Positions 16,956 through 25,316 of a DNA stretch of 64,000 nucleotides are shown here, one piece after another; within the stretch, counting starts at the first letter, position 1, and every line of letters begins with the position of its first letter. A model generated the notes under the pieces. The model was given only the letters and a program-made list of their open reading frames with translations, was not told the DNA's origin and did no database searches. The position numbers were made by a program, and so were the translations under genes. This DNA comes from Sphingomonas adhaesiva. GTDB lineage: Bacteria > Pseudomonadota > Alphaproteobacteria > Sphingomonadales > Sphingomonadaceae. The stretch lies in contig NZ_JAQIJT010000002.1 of NCBI RefSeq assembly GCF_036946125.1, positions 990,001-1,054,000 of the forward strand. Direction: 5' to 3'.

Positions 16956-18766
16956 CGAAGGGGTGGGGAATCGCGGCGGCGCTGCTGGCCATGACGGTCG
17001 CGCCCGCATCGGCGGAGCCGATGGCGCCCCCCGCGCCGCCGGCCGCCGGTCCGGGCGCCGGTTCTGGCGCCAGCCCCGGCGTCCCCGCGCAACTCTCGCC
17101 CGAACAGCGCACCGGCTACCGCACCGTCTTCGCCGCGCTGCGCGAGGGGCGCTGGGCGGATGCGCAGATCGCGCTCGACACGATGGCTCCGGGGCCGCTC
17201 CACGCCTATGCGCGCGCCGAGCTCTACACCGCGAAGGGCAGTCCGAGGGTCGAGGCCGATCCGGTGCTGAAGCTGCTGGCGGAGGCGCCCGAGCTGCCGC
17301 AGGCGGAGGCGCTGGTGCGCGTCGCGAAGGCGCGCGGCGTGGTCGAGGTGCCGGTGCTGCCCGCGCAGCAGCGGCTGGTCTGGAACGACGGTGCCCCGGT
17401 CCGCGCGCGCGCCAGGGCGACGAAGAGCGACCTGATCGCCGCCGACCTCGCGACGAGGATGCAGCCGCTGGTGAAGGCGGACATGGGGGCCGAGGCGCAG
17501 GCGCTGCTGGAGGCGACGCCGGGACTGACCCCGGAGGCGCAGACCGAGTGGCAGGCGCGGATCGCGTGGATCTATTTCCTCCAGGGCTATGACCGCCAGG
17601 CGCGCGACCTGGCGGATCGCGCCGCCGCCGGTGTGGGCGACTGGACGGTGCAGGCGCGCTGGACGTCCGCGCTTTCGGCGTGGCGACAGAAGGATTGCGC
17701 CGCGGTCCAGCCGGCGTTCGAGAATGTCGCCGCGCGCGCGACCGACACCGACCTGCGCGCCACCGCGCTCTATTGGGCGGCGCGTGCCGACATGATGTGC
17801 GGCCGCCCCGACCGGGTCGAGGGGCGGCTGAAGAACGCCGCGCAATATAAGGAAACCTTCTACGGCCTGCTCGCGCGGCAGGCGCTCGGGCTGCCGATCG
17901 ACCGGCTGCGCCCGCAGCGCGTGACCAGCGACTGGGCGCGGCTGGAGCGCCGCCCGAATGTCCGCGTCGCCGCCGCGCTGGCGGAGATCGGCGAGAACGA
18001 CGCCGCCGATGGCGTGCTGCGCCAGCAGGCGCGGATCGGCGATCCGTCCGACTATGCCAGCCTGATCCGCTTTACCGAGACGCTCGACCTGCCCGCGACG
18101 GTCGTCTGGATGGCGCACAACATGCCGCAGGGGGTCAGCGCGACCCCCGACACGCGCTATCCGATGCCGAACTGGACCCCCGACACCGGGTGGCGGATCG
18201 ACCGTGCGCTCGTCTACGCGCACACGCTCCAGGAATCGGGCTTCCGTTCGAAGGTGCGCAGCCCCGCGGGCGCCTATGGCCTGATGCAGATCATGCCCGC
18301 CGCCGCGACCGACTATATGCGCGAGCGCGGGCTGACCGTCGATCAGGCGGCGCTGACGCGGCCGTCGACCAACATCGACATCGGCCAGCGCCATATCGAG
18401 AAGCTGCGCGACATGGGGCTGACCGGCGGGCTGCTGCCCAAGGTCATCGCCGCCTATAACGCCGGGCCGAAGCCGGTCGGCGAGTGGAACGGCATCGTCC
18501 GCGACGGCGGCGACCCGCTGCTCTATATCGAGAGCATCCCCTATTGGGAGACGCGCGGCTATGTCGTGACGGTGCTGCGCAACTATTGGATGTACGAGGC
18601 GCAGGGCGGCAAGACGCAGAGCCCCAGCCGCGTCGCGCTGGCGCAGGGGATGTGGCCGCGCTTCCCCGGCTTGCCGGGTGCCACCGCGGTGCGGATGACG
18701 GGCCAGTCGACCAACACCGCGCTCGCCTCCAACGCAACCGTGCCGGTGCGCGCCACCGCCGACTGA
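16952..18766 (+). CDS. Soluble lytic murein transglycosylase (Slt family)
   Basis: 604-aa exported muramidase-like enzyme that cleaves peptidoglycan between MurNAc and GlcNAc to form anhydro-MurNAc. The GTG start overlaps the upstream stop; the N terminus is a signal peptide (to about ASA-EP). A long helical superhelix is followed by the goose-lysozyme-like catalytic domain: QESGFRSKV with catalytic Glu near 429, AYGLMQIMP, the helix NIDIGQRHIEKLRD, and AAYNAGPKPVGEW. Overlap with the UDG-like gene means co-transcription. Confidence 0.93.
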   Translation: MTKGWGIAAALLAMTVAPASAEPMAPPAPPAAGPGAGSGASPGVPAQLSPEQRTGYRTVFAALREGRWADAQIALDTMAPGPLHAYARAELYTAKGSPRVEADPVLKLLAEAPELPQAEALVRVAKARGVVEVPVLPAQQRLVWNDGAPVRARARATKSDLIAADLATRMQPLVKADMGAEAQALLEATPGLTPEAQTEWQARIAWIYFLQGYDRQARDLADRAAAGVGDWTVQARWTSALSAWRQKDCAAVQPAFENVAARATDTDLRATALYWAARADMMCGRPDRVEGRLKNAAQYKETFYGLLARQALGLPIDRLRPQRVTSDWARLERRPNVRVAAALAEIGENDAADGVLRQQARIGDPSDYASLIRFTETLDLPATVVWMAHNMPQGVSATPDTRYPMPNWTPDTGWRIDRALVYAHTLQESGFRSKVRSPAGAYGLMQIMPAAATDYMRERGLTVDQAALTRPSTNIDIGQRHIEKLRDMGLTGGLLPKVIAAYNAGPKPVGEWNGIVRDGGDPLLYIESIPYWETRGYVVTVLRNYWMYEAQGGKTQSPSRVALAQGMWPRFPGLPGATAVRMTGQSTNTALASNATVPVRATAD

Positions 18767-18806
18767 TCGGCGCGCCCCGATCGGCGCGCCCCGATCGGCA
18801 CGCCCT
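18765..18806 (+). repeat. Three 14-bp tandem repeats
   Basis: GATCGGCGCGCCCC occurs twice exactly (18765-18778, 18779-18792), followed by a copy with two changes (18793-18806). The array overlaps the transglycosylase stop codon and lies just before the TPR gene. Repeat number could vary between strains. Confidence 0.85.
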
Positions 18807-18841
18807 TGCCGCATGGGAAGCCGTGCCGCATAGGTCCGGCG

Positions 18842-20452
18842 ATGACCCGATCCGCCCCGTTGTTCGCCGCCGCGCTGGCTGTCGCGGCGGTTTCGCCAGG
18901 TGCCGCACCGGCCTTCGCCGCCGCCGGCGCGGACATCGCCGCCGCCTATGCCCGCGCGCGGATCGCGGAGGCGGCGGGCGACCTGTCCACCTCCACCCGC
19001 GCCTATGCGACCGCGCTCGATGCGGCGCCCGCGGATGTCGCGCTCGCGCTGCGTGCCTATCGCGAGGGCGTCCGCGGCGGCGACATGGCGCTGGCGGATC
19101 GCGCCGCCGCGATCCTGACCGCGCGCGGCGTCGCGCCGAACGATGCCGGGCTGCTGGCGGTGGCGAAGGCCGCGCAGGCCGGCGACCTGCCCGCTGCGCG
19201 CACCGCGGTCGCCGCGCTCGGCACCGGCCCGATGCGCATCTTCGCGCCGTCGCTGAAGGCCTGGATCGCGGTAGAGGCGAGGCAGGCCGATCCGCTGTCG
19301 CCGCTGGATGCTCCCGGGAACGACGTGGTCGCGCGACGCCTGGCGCGGGAGACGCGGGCGCTGGTCCTGCTCGCCACCGGGCAGACCGCGCCGGGCCTCG
19401 CCGCCCTGCGCGCGGTGCTCGGCAACGACCAGGCGGCGCAGGACAACCGCCTAGCCGCGGCACGGCTGCTCGTGGCGCGGGGCGAGAGTGCCGCGGCGGA
19501 GACGCTGCTGACGGGTGACGCCCCCGCGATCGTCGCGCTTCGCGCCCGGCCGGAGGGGCGCGACGCGTCGCTGGCGTTCGGTACGTCGCATCTGTTCGCG
19601 CGCGTCGCCTCGGACCTGGCGCTGGGTGCGCCCGGACCGATGTCGTTCGCGCTCACCCGCGCCGCCTTGCGCGCCGATCCGCGCAACGACCGCGCCCGAC
19701 TGTTGCTGGCGGGTGCGCTGGCGAAGGACGGCGCGCTCGATGCCGCTTTGGCGACGCTGGCGGAGATCCCGGGCGACAGCATCCACGCGCGCGCCGCGGC
19801 GGCCGGACGCGCGCAGCTGCTGGCGGAGGCCGATCGTCCGGTCGACGCGCTGGCGGCCGCGCGCGCCGCCGCCGCGGCCCCGGACGCGACGCCCTCCGAC
19901 ATCCGGCGGCTGGCCGATCTGTATCTGGCGGCGGGAGAGGGCGCCGCCGCCGTTCCGCTGTACCGCAGCCTGGTCGAGCGGGCCGGGGACGCCGCCGATG
20001 GCACCGACTGGCTCCAGCTCGGCGCCGCGCTCGATCGCGCCGGGCGCTGGCCCGAGGCGCGCGCCGCGCTGGACCGTGCGCACGCGCTGTCTCCGGACGA
20101 TCCGCTCGTGCTCAACTATCTCGGCTATTCGCTGGTCGATCACGGCGAGCGGCTGGCCGAGGCGCAGGCGATGCTGGAGCGGGCCGCCGCCAGGCGCCCC
20201 GACGATCCCGCGATCATCGATTCGCTCGGCTGGGCGCTCCATCGCCGGGGGCAATCCGCGCGCGCGCTGCCGCTGCTCGAACGCGCCGCGGCCGCCAGCC
20301 CCGGCGATCCCGAGGTCGGCGAGCATCTGGGCGACCTGTATTGGCAGGCGGGCCGGCGCTACGAGGCGCGATACGCCTGGAGGGCCGCACGCGTGGAGGC
20401 CGAGGGTGACGTGGCGGCGCGGCTCGATCGCAAGATCGCGGACGGGCTGTGA
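18842..20452 (+). CDS. Exported tetratricopeptide-repeat protein
   Basis: 536 aa. A signal peptide (residues 1 to about 24, ending AFAA) is followed by helical TPR repeats over almost the whole length. The C-terminal ones are clearest (LGAALDRAGRWPEARAALDR, then NYLGYSLVDHGERLAEAQAM and DSLGWALHRRGQSARALPLL). It has the look of periplasmic or outer-membrane scaffold proteins. No lipobox Cys is present. ATG at 18842 follows ATAGG. The ispE reading frame begins at its stop, so the two are likely one transcript. Its partners cannot be inferred. Confidence 0.88.
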   Translation: MTRSAPLFAAALAVAAVSPGAAPAFAAAGADIAAAYARARIAEAAGDLSTSTRAYATALDAAPADVALALRAYREGVRGGDMALADRAAAILTARGVAPNDAGLLAVAKAAQAGDLPAARTAVAALGTGPMRIFAPSLKAWIAVEARQADPLSPLDAPGNDVVARRLARETRALVLLATGQTAPGLAALRAVLGNDQAAQDNRLAAARLLVARGESAAAETLLTGDAPAIVALRARPEGRDASLAFGTSHLFARVASDLALGAPGPMSFALTRAALRADPRNDRARLLLAGALAKDGALDAALATLAEIPGDSIHARAAAAGRAQLLAEADRPVDALAAARAAAAAPDATPSDIRRLADLYLAAGEGAAAVPLYRSLVERAGDAADGTDWLQLGAALDRAGRWPEARAALDRAHALSPDDPLVLNYLGYSLVDHGERLAEAQAMLERAAARRPDDPAIIDSLGWALHRRGQSARALPLLERAAAASPGDPEVGEHLGDLYWQAGRRYEARYAWRAARVEAEGDVAARLDRKIADGL

Positions 20453-20454
20453 CG

Positions 20455-21285
20455 ATGCTGGTAGAGGCGGCGCCCGCCAAGCTGAACCTGGCGCTTCACG
20501 TGAGAGGCCGTCGCGGCGACGGCTATCACGAGCTGGAGACGCTGTTCGTCTTCGCACGCGACGGGGACGTCGTGACCGTGGTGCGGGCCGATCGGCCATC
20601 CTTCGCGATCGCGGGGCCGTTCGCCGCCGGGCTGGCGGCGGAGGACGACAATCTCGTCCTGCGCGCGCGTGACGGATTTGCAGCGGCCTTCGGTGTCGAC
20701 GCGGCCCATGCGATCACGCTCGACAAGCGGCTGCCGGTCGCCTCCGGGATCGGCGGCGGGTCGGCGGATGCCGCGGCGACGCTGCGCGCGCTGGCCCGGC
20801 TGCACGGGGTCGCGGGCGACGACCCGCGGCTGGTGGCGCTGGCGGCGTCGCTGGGCGCGGATGTGCCGGCCTGCCTGTTCGGGCGCGCCGCCTTCGGCAG
20901 CGGACGCGGCGACGCGCTGGAGCCGCTTGCCGGGCTGGGCGACATGCCCTCGCTGCTGGTCAATCCGCTCGTCGGCGTATCCACCGCCGCGGTGTTCGCG
21001 CGCTGGGACGGCGTCGATCGCGGCGGGATCGGCGCGGGCGACACGCTGGCGCGCGGGCGGGCGGGGCGCAACGACCTGCAAGCGGCCGCGGAGGCGATCG
21101 CGCCCGAGGTGCGCGGGCTGATCGAGGTGCTCGCCGCGCAGCCCGGCGTGGTGCTGGCGCGCATGTCCGGCTCGGGCGCGACCTGCTTTGCGCTGTTCGA
21201 CGACATGGCCGCGCGCGACGCCGCCGATCGTGCGGTCGCGCTGGCGCATCCGGGCTGGTGGCGGCTCGCCACGACGATCGCATGA
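20455..21285 (+). CDS. ispE: 4-diphosphocytidyl-2-C-methyl-D-erythritol kinase
   Basis: 276-aa GHMP kinase of the MEP isoprenoid pathway, phosphorylating CDP-ME. Seen are the substrate-binding APAKLNLALHV and GDGYHELETL blocks at the N terminus, the ATP-binding glycine-rich loop PVASGIGGGSADAAATL near residue 96, and MSGSGATCFALF near the C terminus. Start: ATG at 20455 has better spacing to GGACGGG than the in-frame GTG at 20449, which overlaps the TPR stop as GTGA; either is possible. The stop overlaps the next ATG as ATGA. Confidence 0.95.
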   Translation: MLVEAAPAKLNLALHVRGRRGDGYHELETLFVFARDGDVVTVVRADRPSFAIAGPFAAGLAAEDDNLVLRARDGFAAAFGVDAAHAITLDKRLPVASGIGGGSADAAATLRALARLHGVAGDDPRLVALAASLGADVPACLFGRAAFGSGRGDALEPLAGLGDMPSLLVNPLVGVSTAAVFARWDGVDRGGIGAGDTLARGRAGRNDLQAAAEAIAPEVRGLIEVLAAQPGVVLARMSGSGATCFALFDDMAARDAADRAVALAHPGWWRLATTIA

Positions 21286-21992
21286 TCGCGCTGTCGCTGG
21301 ACGACGACGGCGTCGCGACCGTCACGCTCGACCGCGCCGCCGCGCGCAACGCCTTGCCGACGACGGCCTGGCGCACGCTGGCGCAGATCGTCGCGGACGT
21401 GCCGGATACGGCGCGGGTGCTCGTCATCGCCTCGCGGGTGCCCGGCATCTTCAGCGCGGGCGCGGACCTCGCGGATCTCGCTCGGCTGGTCGAGGATGTC
21501 CCCGCGCGCGCCGCCTTCCGCTGCGCGATGGCGGCGGCGATGGAGGCGATCCGCGCGCGCGCGATGCCGGTGGTGGCCTGGGTCGACGGCGGCTGCTTCG
21601 GCGCCGGGGTGGCGCTGGCATTGGCGTGCGACCTGATCGTCGCCTCGCCCGCGGCGCATTTCGCGATCCCGCCGGCGCGGCTCGGGATCGGCTATCCCGC
21701 GCCCGATGTCGCCCGGCTGGCGGCGCGCCTGGGCCAGGGGCAGGCGGCGCGCCTTCTTTTCACCGCCGCGCCGATCGACGCGGGCGAGGCCTGGCGCATC
21801 GGTCTCGTCGATATGATCGCGGACGGTGCCGACATCGCGCGTTCGATCGCGCAAAACGACGCCGCGGCGCTCCGTTTGCTCAAGCGGACGCTGCGCGACG
21901 CGTCCGCACCTGCGCTAAATGACGCGTTCGAATCGTCGTTTTCGTCCCCCGCCTTCGCCGCCGGCGTCGCGCGCTATCGCCGAACCCCTTGA
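21282..21992 (+). CDS. Enoyl-CoA hydratase/isomerase (crotonase) family protein, atypical active site
   Basis: 236 aa with the crotonase fold. The CoA/oxyanion-hole block FSAGADLADL and the second block VDGGCFGAGVALALACDLIV are present. Both catalytic glutamates of enoyl-CoA hydratase appear replaced: the first block has Ala in GAGVAL where GGGxEL is usual, and the second reads IPPARLGIG where PEVxLG is usual. So it is unlikely to be a true hydratase; an isomerase, hydrolase or inactive role is possible. The ATG overlaps the ispE stop (ATGA). recA follows after 104 bp. Confidence 0.82.
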   Translation: MIALSLDDDGVATVTLDRAAARNALPTTAWRTLAQIVADVPDTARVLVIASRVPGIFSAGADLADLARLVEDVPARAAFRCAMAAAMEAIRARAMPVVAWVDGGCFGAGVALALACDLIVASPAAHFAIPPARLGIGYPAPDVARLAARLGQGQAARLLFTAAPIDAGEAWRIGLVDMIADGADIARSIAQNDAAALRLLKRTLRDASAPALNDAFESSFSSPAFAAGVARYRRTP

Positions 21993-22013
21993 TTCGCGCG
22001 CAATGTTGCCCAC

Positions 22014-22030
22014 TTGTTCTCTTGGAACAA
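22014..22030. promoter_or_regulatory. Palindrome in the recA promoter region
   Basis: TTGTTC-TCTTG-GAACAA is a perfect 6-5-6 inverted repeat 67-83 bp before the recA ATG. The GTTC/GAAC words recall LexA-type SOS boxes, but the arrangement (GTTC-N5-GAAC) is not the direct-repeat GTTC-N7-GTTC usual in alphaproteobacteria. TTGTTC may also serve as a -35 element. Confidence 0.45.
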
Positions 22031-22096
22031 ATGGAATACACACTCTCCACGCGTTGATTGGTCCGCGCGGGTGCTCTAGCGAAAGGTTTCACGGCA

Positions 22097-23170
22097 ATGG
22101 CCGCCAAACTTCAGGTGATCGATACCGGCATGGCAACCGCGAATACAGACCGTCAGAAGGCGCTCGACGCCGCGCTCGCGCAGATCGACCGCGCCTTCGG
22201 CAAGGGCTCGGCGATGAAACTGGGGCAGAAAGAGGCGATGCAGGTGGAGGCGATCTCCACGGGATCGCTCGGTCTCGACATCGCGCTCGGCGTCGGCGGT
22301 CTGCCGCGCGGCCGCGTGATCGAGGTGTATGGCCCTGAATCCTCGGGCAAGACCACGCTCGCGCTCCATGTCATCGCAGAGGCGCAGAAGAACGGCGGCA
22401 CCGCCGCGTTCGTCGACGCCGAGCACGCGCTGGACCCGGTCTATGCGCGCAAGCTGGGCGTCAACATCGACGAACTGATCGTATCGCAGCCCGACACGGG
22501 CGAGCAGGCGCTGGAGATCACCGACACGCTGGTGCGCTCGAACGCGATCGACGTGCTGGTGGTCGATTCGGTCGCCGCGCTGGTGCCGCGCGCCGAGATC
22601 GAGGGCGAGATGGGCGACAGCCACGTCGGTCTTCAGGCGCGGCTGATGTCGCAGTCGCTGCGCAAGCTGACCGGGTCGATCAGCCGCTCGCGCTGCATGG
22701 TGATCTTCATCAACCAGCTGCGCATGAAGATCGGCGTGATGTACGGCAACCCGGAGACGACGACGGGGGGCAATGCGCTGAAGTTCTACGCCTCGGTCCG
22801 TCTCGACATCCGTCGCACCGGCGCGATCAAGGACCGCGACGAGGTGACCGGCAACGCGACGCGCGTGAAGGTGGTGAAGAACAAGGTCGCGCCGCCGTTC
22901 AAGCAGGTCGAGTTCGACATCATGTACGGGGAGGGCATCTCGAAGATCGGCGAGATCCTCGACCTGGGCGTGAAGGCCGGGCTGGTGGAGAAGTCCGGCG
23001 CGTGGTTCTCCTACGATTCGGTGCGGATCGGTCAGGGGCGTGAGAATGCCAAGACCTTCCTGCGCGAGAACCCGGAAATGGCGGAGCGTCTGGAGAAGGC
23101 GATCCGCGCCCGTACCGCTCAGGTAGCCGACGAGATGATGGCCGGCCCGAGCGAGGAAGACGACCTCTGA
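22097..23170 (+). CDS. recA: Recombinase RecA
   Basis: 357-aa DNA-dependent ATPase for homologous recombination and SOS induction. Walker A GPESSGKTT is at residues 79-87, with VVDSVAALVPRAEIEGEMGD, the L2 block NQLRMKIGVMYGNPETTTGG and the acidic C terminus SEEDDL. Length is normal. The ATG at 22097 (MAAKLQVID) is preferred over an upstream in-frame GTG. A candidate regulatory palindrome lies upstream and a strong hairpin downstream. Confidence 0.98.
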   Translation: MAAKLQVIDTGMATANTDRQKALDAALAQIDRAFGKGSAMKLGQKEAMQVEAISTGSLGLDIALGVGGLPRGRVIEVYGPESSGKTTLALHVIAEAQKNGGTAAFVDAEHALDPVYARKLGVNIDELIVSQPDTGEQALEITDTLVRSNAIDVLVVDSVAALVPRAEIEGEMGDSHVGLQARLMSQSLRKLTGSISRSRCMVIFINQLRMKIGVMYGNPETTTGGNALKFYASVRLDIRRTGAIKDRDEVTGNATRVKVVKNKVAPPFKQVEFDIMYGEGISKIGEILDLGVKAGLVEKSGAWFSYDSVRIGQGRENAKTFLRENPEMAERLEKAIRARTAQVADEMMAGPSEEDDL

Positions 23171-23204
23171 AGCCGGACCGCCTGCCGCGGAATGGATGAT
23201 GAGC

Positions 23205-23230
23205 GGCCCGCCGGGAACGGCGGGCCTTAT
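23205..23230 (+). terminator. Rho-independent-type hairpin after recA
   Basis: GGCCCGCCG-GGAA-CGGCGGGCC gives a 9-bp GC stem with a tetraloop, starting 34 bp after the recA stop and followed by TTAT. The T-run is short, as is common in high-GC genomes. Confidence 0.7.
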
Positions 23231-23492
23231 CGTGTCCGTCGGCATCGTGTGAGAGGCTCCGCCGCGACTGGGTGGAGGCGTAAGGGGCGCGGAGCGTCGG
23301 ACGGCGTTTGCGGCGTCCGTGATGGCCCCTTTACAGCGCGCGGCGATGCATTGCGTCGTTCGATACTTGGCGATGGCGTTCTTCCAGCCAGGAAGACTTT
23401 CCGGATAGACCCGCCCCGCGGCATCTCGCTCACCCCAGCGTCGCGACGATCGGGCGGCGGATGGTGCGGCGTTCCGTCATGCGCTGGCCATA

Positions 23493-24066
23493 TGCGTCGT
23501 ATCTCCGGTCGACGCGTCTGGCATCGTCTTCGCCGGCGGAGAGTCGTCCATCGCGCTGTGCCACGCTCGCGCTATCGATGACACGGGTTGAGGTGGTGCT
23601 CGGTGGACGGCGTCGCTCGCGCCCTCGACGCGTTTCAGGTCGCCTCGATCGGAGAGCCCGTGTTCGCCACGACGTAGTGACGGTCGCGCTGCCGCTTGCC
23701 AGGGCTTTCTTCGCGCTCGCAAGAGGGAGTCGTTCGCGGCCTCGACGCGCTTCAGATTGCGCCGGTCGGCAACCTGTTATCCGCTGCAACGCAGCAACGG
23801 TCGCGCAGTCACTCGCGTGCGCTCTATTCGCGCTCCGAGAGGCGTCGCTTCCGCCCTCGACGCGTTTAAGCTCTCCTCCCTCGGCGACCTGTTCTCCGCC
23901 ACATCGCAGTGACGATCGCGCGGCCGCTCGCCCGGGCTTTCTTTGTGCTTGGGGTACGGCGTCGCTCGCGCCCCTTGCGCGTTTCAGGTCGCCTCGATCG
24001 GAGAGCCCGTGTTCGCGCTGACGTCGTAACGGTCGTGCCGCCGATCACCCTGGTTCAGGTGAGACG
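23493..24066. repeat. Degenerate tandem array of five units of about 117 bp
   Basis: Units begin near 23493, 23609, 23726, 23841 and 23958 (steps 116, 117, 115, 117). The shared core is GGCGTCGCTCGCGCC, then TCGACGCGTTTCAGGTC and a CGGAGAGCCCGTGTTCGC block; the block is nearly identical in units 2 and 5 and diverged elsewhere. Two of the four steps break the reading frame, so coding is unlikely although short frames on either strand look repetitive. There are no unique spacers, hence not CRISPR. Origin unknown. Confidence 0.8.
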
Positions 24067-24210
24067 TTTGCAAAACGGGTGCAACAGCACCGAATCCATT
24101 CCGTGCTCCTGCGCAGGCAGGAGCCCAGGGTTGCATGCCCCACGAGGCGTTGCTCTGCCTGGCCCTGGGCTCCTGCCTGCGCAGGAGCACGGAGTAGCCT
24201 TTTGCAAGGG
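24067..24210 (+). repeat. Long palindromic repeat unit, copy A
   Basis: A perfect 30-bp inverted repeat (24101-24130 and 24163-24192) with core GTGCTCCTGCGCAGGCAGGA flanks a 32-nt spacer. Outer arms carry GCAAAACGGGTGCAACAGCA on the left and TAGCCTTTTGCAAGGG on the right. Related copies lie at 29159-29313 and, inverted, at 57500-57652; half a copy lies at 31944-31985. Function unknown; it may fold in RNA or serve as a target for a REP-associated transposase. Confidence 0.85.
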
Positions 24211-24473
24211 TTTCGCTCACGTCGTGCTCGGACGATGATGTCGTTTTTGCCGTCGATGCATCTCGGGTCGCCCGGAACGGCGGCCCGGTTCGCCGCCTCC
24301 GCGCCCATAGTGCATTGACCGCTCACGCCGGCTTTTGTGGCTCAAAACCAGCGGCATCTCTCCCGACATCCCGTCGCCTGCGCCCGAGCGGCAGGACCGG
24401 CCTCCCGATGGCACTGGCGCGTCATGCACCGATCGGACATCTCTGGCGATCGCAAAGAGCGACGAGGTGAGCG

Positions 24474-25316
24474 ATGACGGGCGCGGCGGACTGGAGCGGG
24501 CGGGTGGGACGTGCGTGGGCCGACGAATGGCGCCGCACCGAGCGCGCCTTCGCCGGGATCGCGGCCGCTCTGGATCGCGCGGTCGCGGAGATAGCGCCCT
24601 CGTCCGGCCGCGCACTCGACATCGGATGCGGGGTGGGCAGCACGACGCTGGCGCTGGCCGACGCGCGTCCGGGGATGGAGGTGACCGGGGTCGATCTCGC
24701 CGCCGCGCTGATCGCAGTAGCACGCGTGCGGCGCGCGGCGGTGTCGGGGGACGCCCGCCCGGTGTTCGAAGTCGGCGATGCCGTCGCGGTCGCGTCGTCG
24801 CTGGCGCCGGTCGACCTGATGATCTCGCGCCACGGCGTGATGTTCTTCGACGATCCCGTCGCAGGCTTTGCCGCGCTGCGGGGGGCGGCGGCGCCCGGCG
24901 CGCCGCTGGTCTTCTCCTGCTTTCGCGCGCGGGTCGAAAACGACTGGTCGCACGCCGTGGACCGGGTCCTGGGCGTCCAGCCTGCCGGCACCGGCTATGC
25001 GCCGGGGCCTTATGCGCTTGCCGACCCCGCCGCGACGGCGGATATCCTGCGGCGGGCCGGGTGGGTCGACGCGGCGGCGGTCCCGCACGACGTCCCCTAT
25101 GTCGTCGGCGCGGGGGACGATCCCGTGGCGGACGCGCTCGCCTTCTACCGCCGCATCGGCTCGGCCGCCGCGATCCTCGCCGCCGCCGCATCGGACGAAC
25201 GCGCATCGCTGGAGGCCAGGCTGGGGGAGATGCTCGCCACGCGGATACACGGCGGCGCGGTGACGTTCAGTGCTGCGATCTGGATCTGGACCGCACGCGC
25301 AGGGGAAGCCGCATGA
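24474..25316 (+). CDS. Class I SAM-dependent methyltransferase
   Basis: 280 aa. SAM-binding motif I is ALDIGCGVGSTTLALA (about 44-59), followed by the acidic strand end VTGVDLAAALI and motif region VDLMISRHGVMFFDDP. The start resembles small-molecule methyltransferases of the UbiE/COQ5-like group. ATG at 24474 follows ACGAGGTGAG. The stop overlaps the next start as ATGA, coupling it to the glutathione S-transferase. Acceptor substrate unknown. Confidence 0.88.
   Translation: MTGAADWSGRVGRAWADEWRRTERAFAGIAAALDRAVAEIAPSSGRALDIGCGVGSTTLALADARPGMEVTGVDLAAALIAVARVRRAAVSGDARPVFEVGDAVAVASSLAPVDLMISRHGVMFFDDPVAGFAALRGAAAPGAPLVFSCFRARVENDWSHAVDRVLGVQPAGTGYAPGPYALADPAATADILRRAGWVDAAAVPHDVPYVVGAGDDPVADALAFYRRIGSAAAILAAAASDERASLEARLGEMLATRIHGGAVTFSAAIWIWTARAGEAA

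Larger units (their letters stand above)
23231..24473. other. Non-coding, repeat-rich region between recA and the methyltransferase gene
   Basis: No reading frame here has a convincing start, codon bias or domain. The overlapping short frames on both strands track DNA repeats. Contents: about 260 bp without recognisable features (23231-23492), a 117-bp tandem array (23493-24066), a palindromic repeat unit (24067-24210), then about 260 bp (24211-24473) with nothing recognised except the ribosome site of the next gene. Confidence 0.7.

Noticed and set aside
23461..24021. Arg/Ser-rich repetitive protein on the plus strand, with similar minus-strand frames
   Set aside because: The frames follow a DNA tandem repeat whose steps are not all multiples of three; both strands look equally coding, and no start signal is seen.
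23493..24066. CRISPR array
   Set aside because: Units are about 117 bp of continuous similarity with no short repeat/unique spacer alternation and no cas genes.
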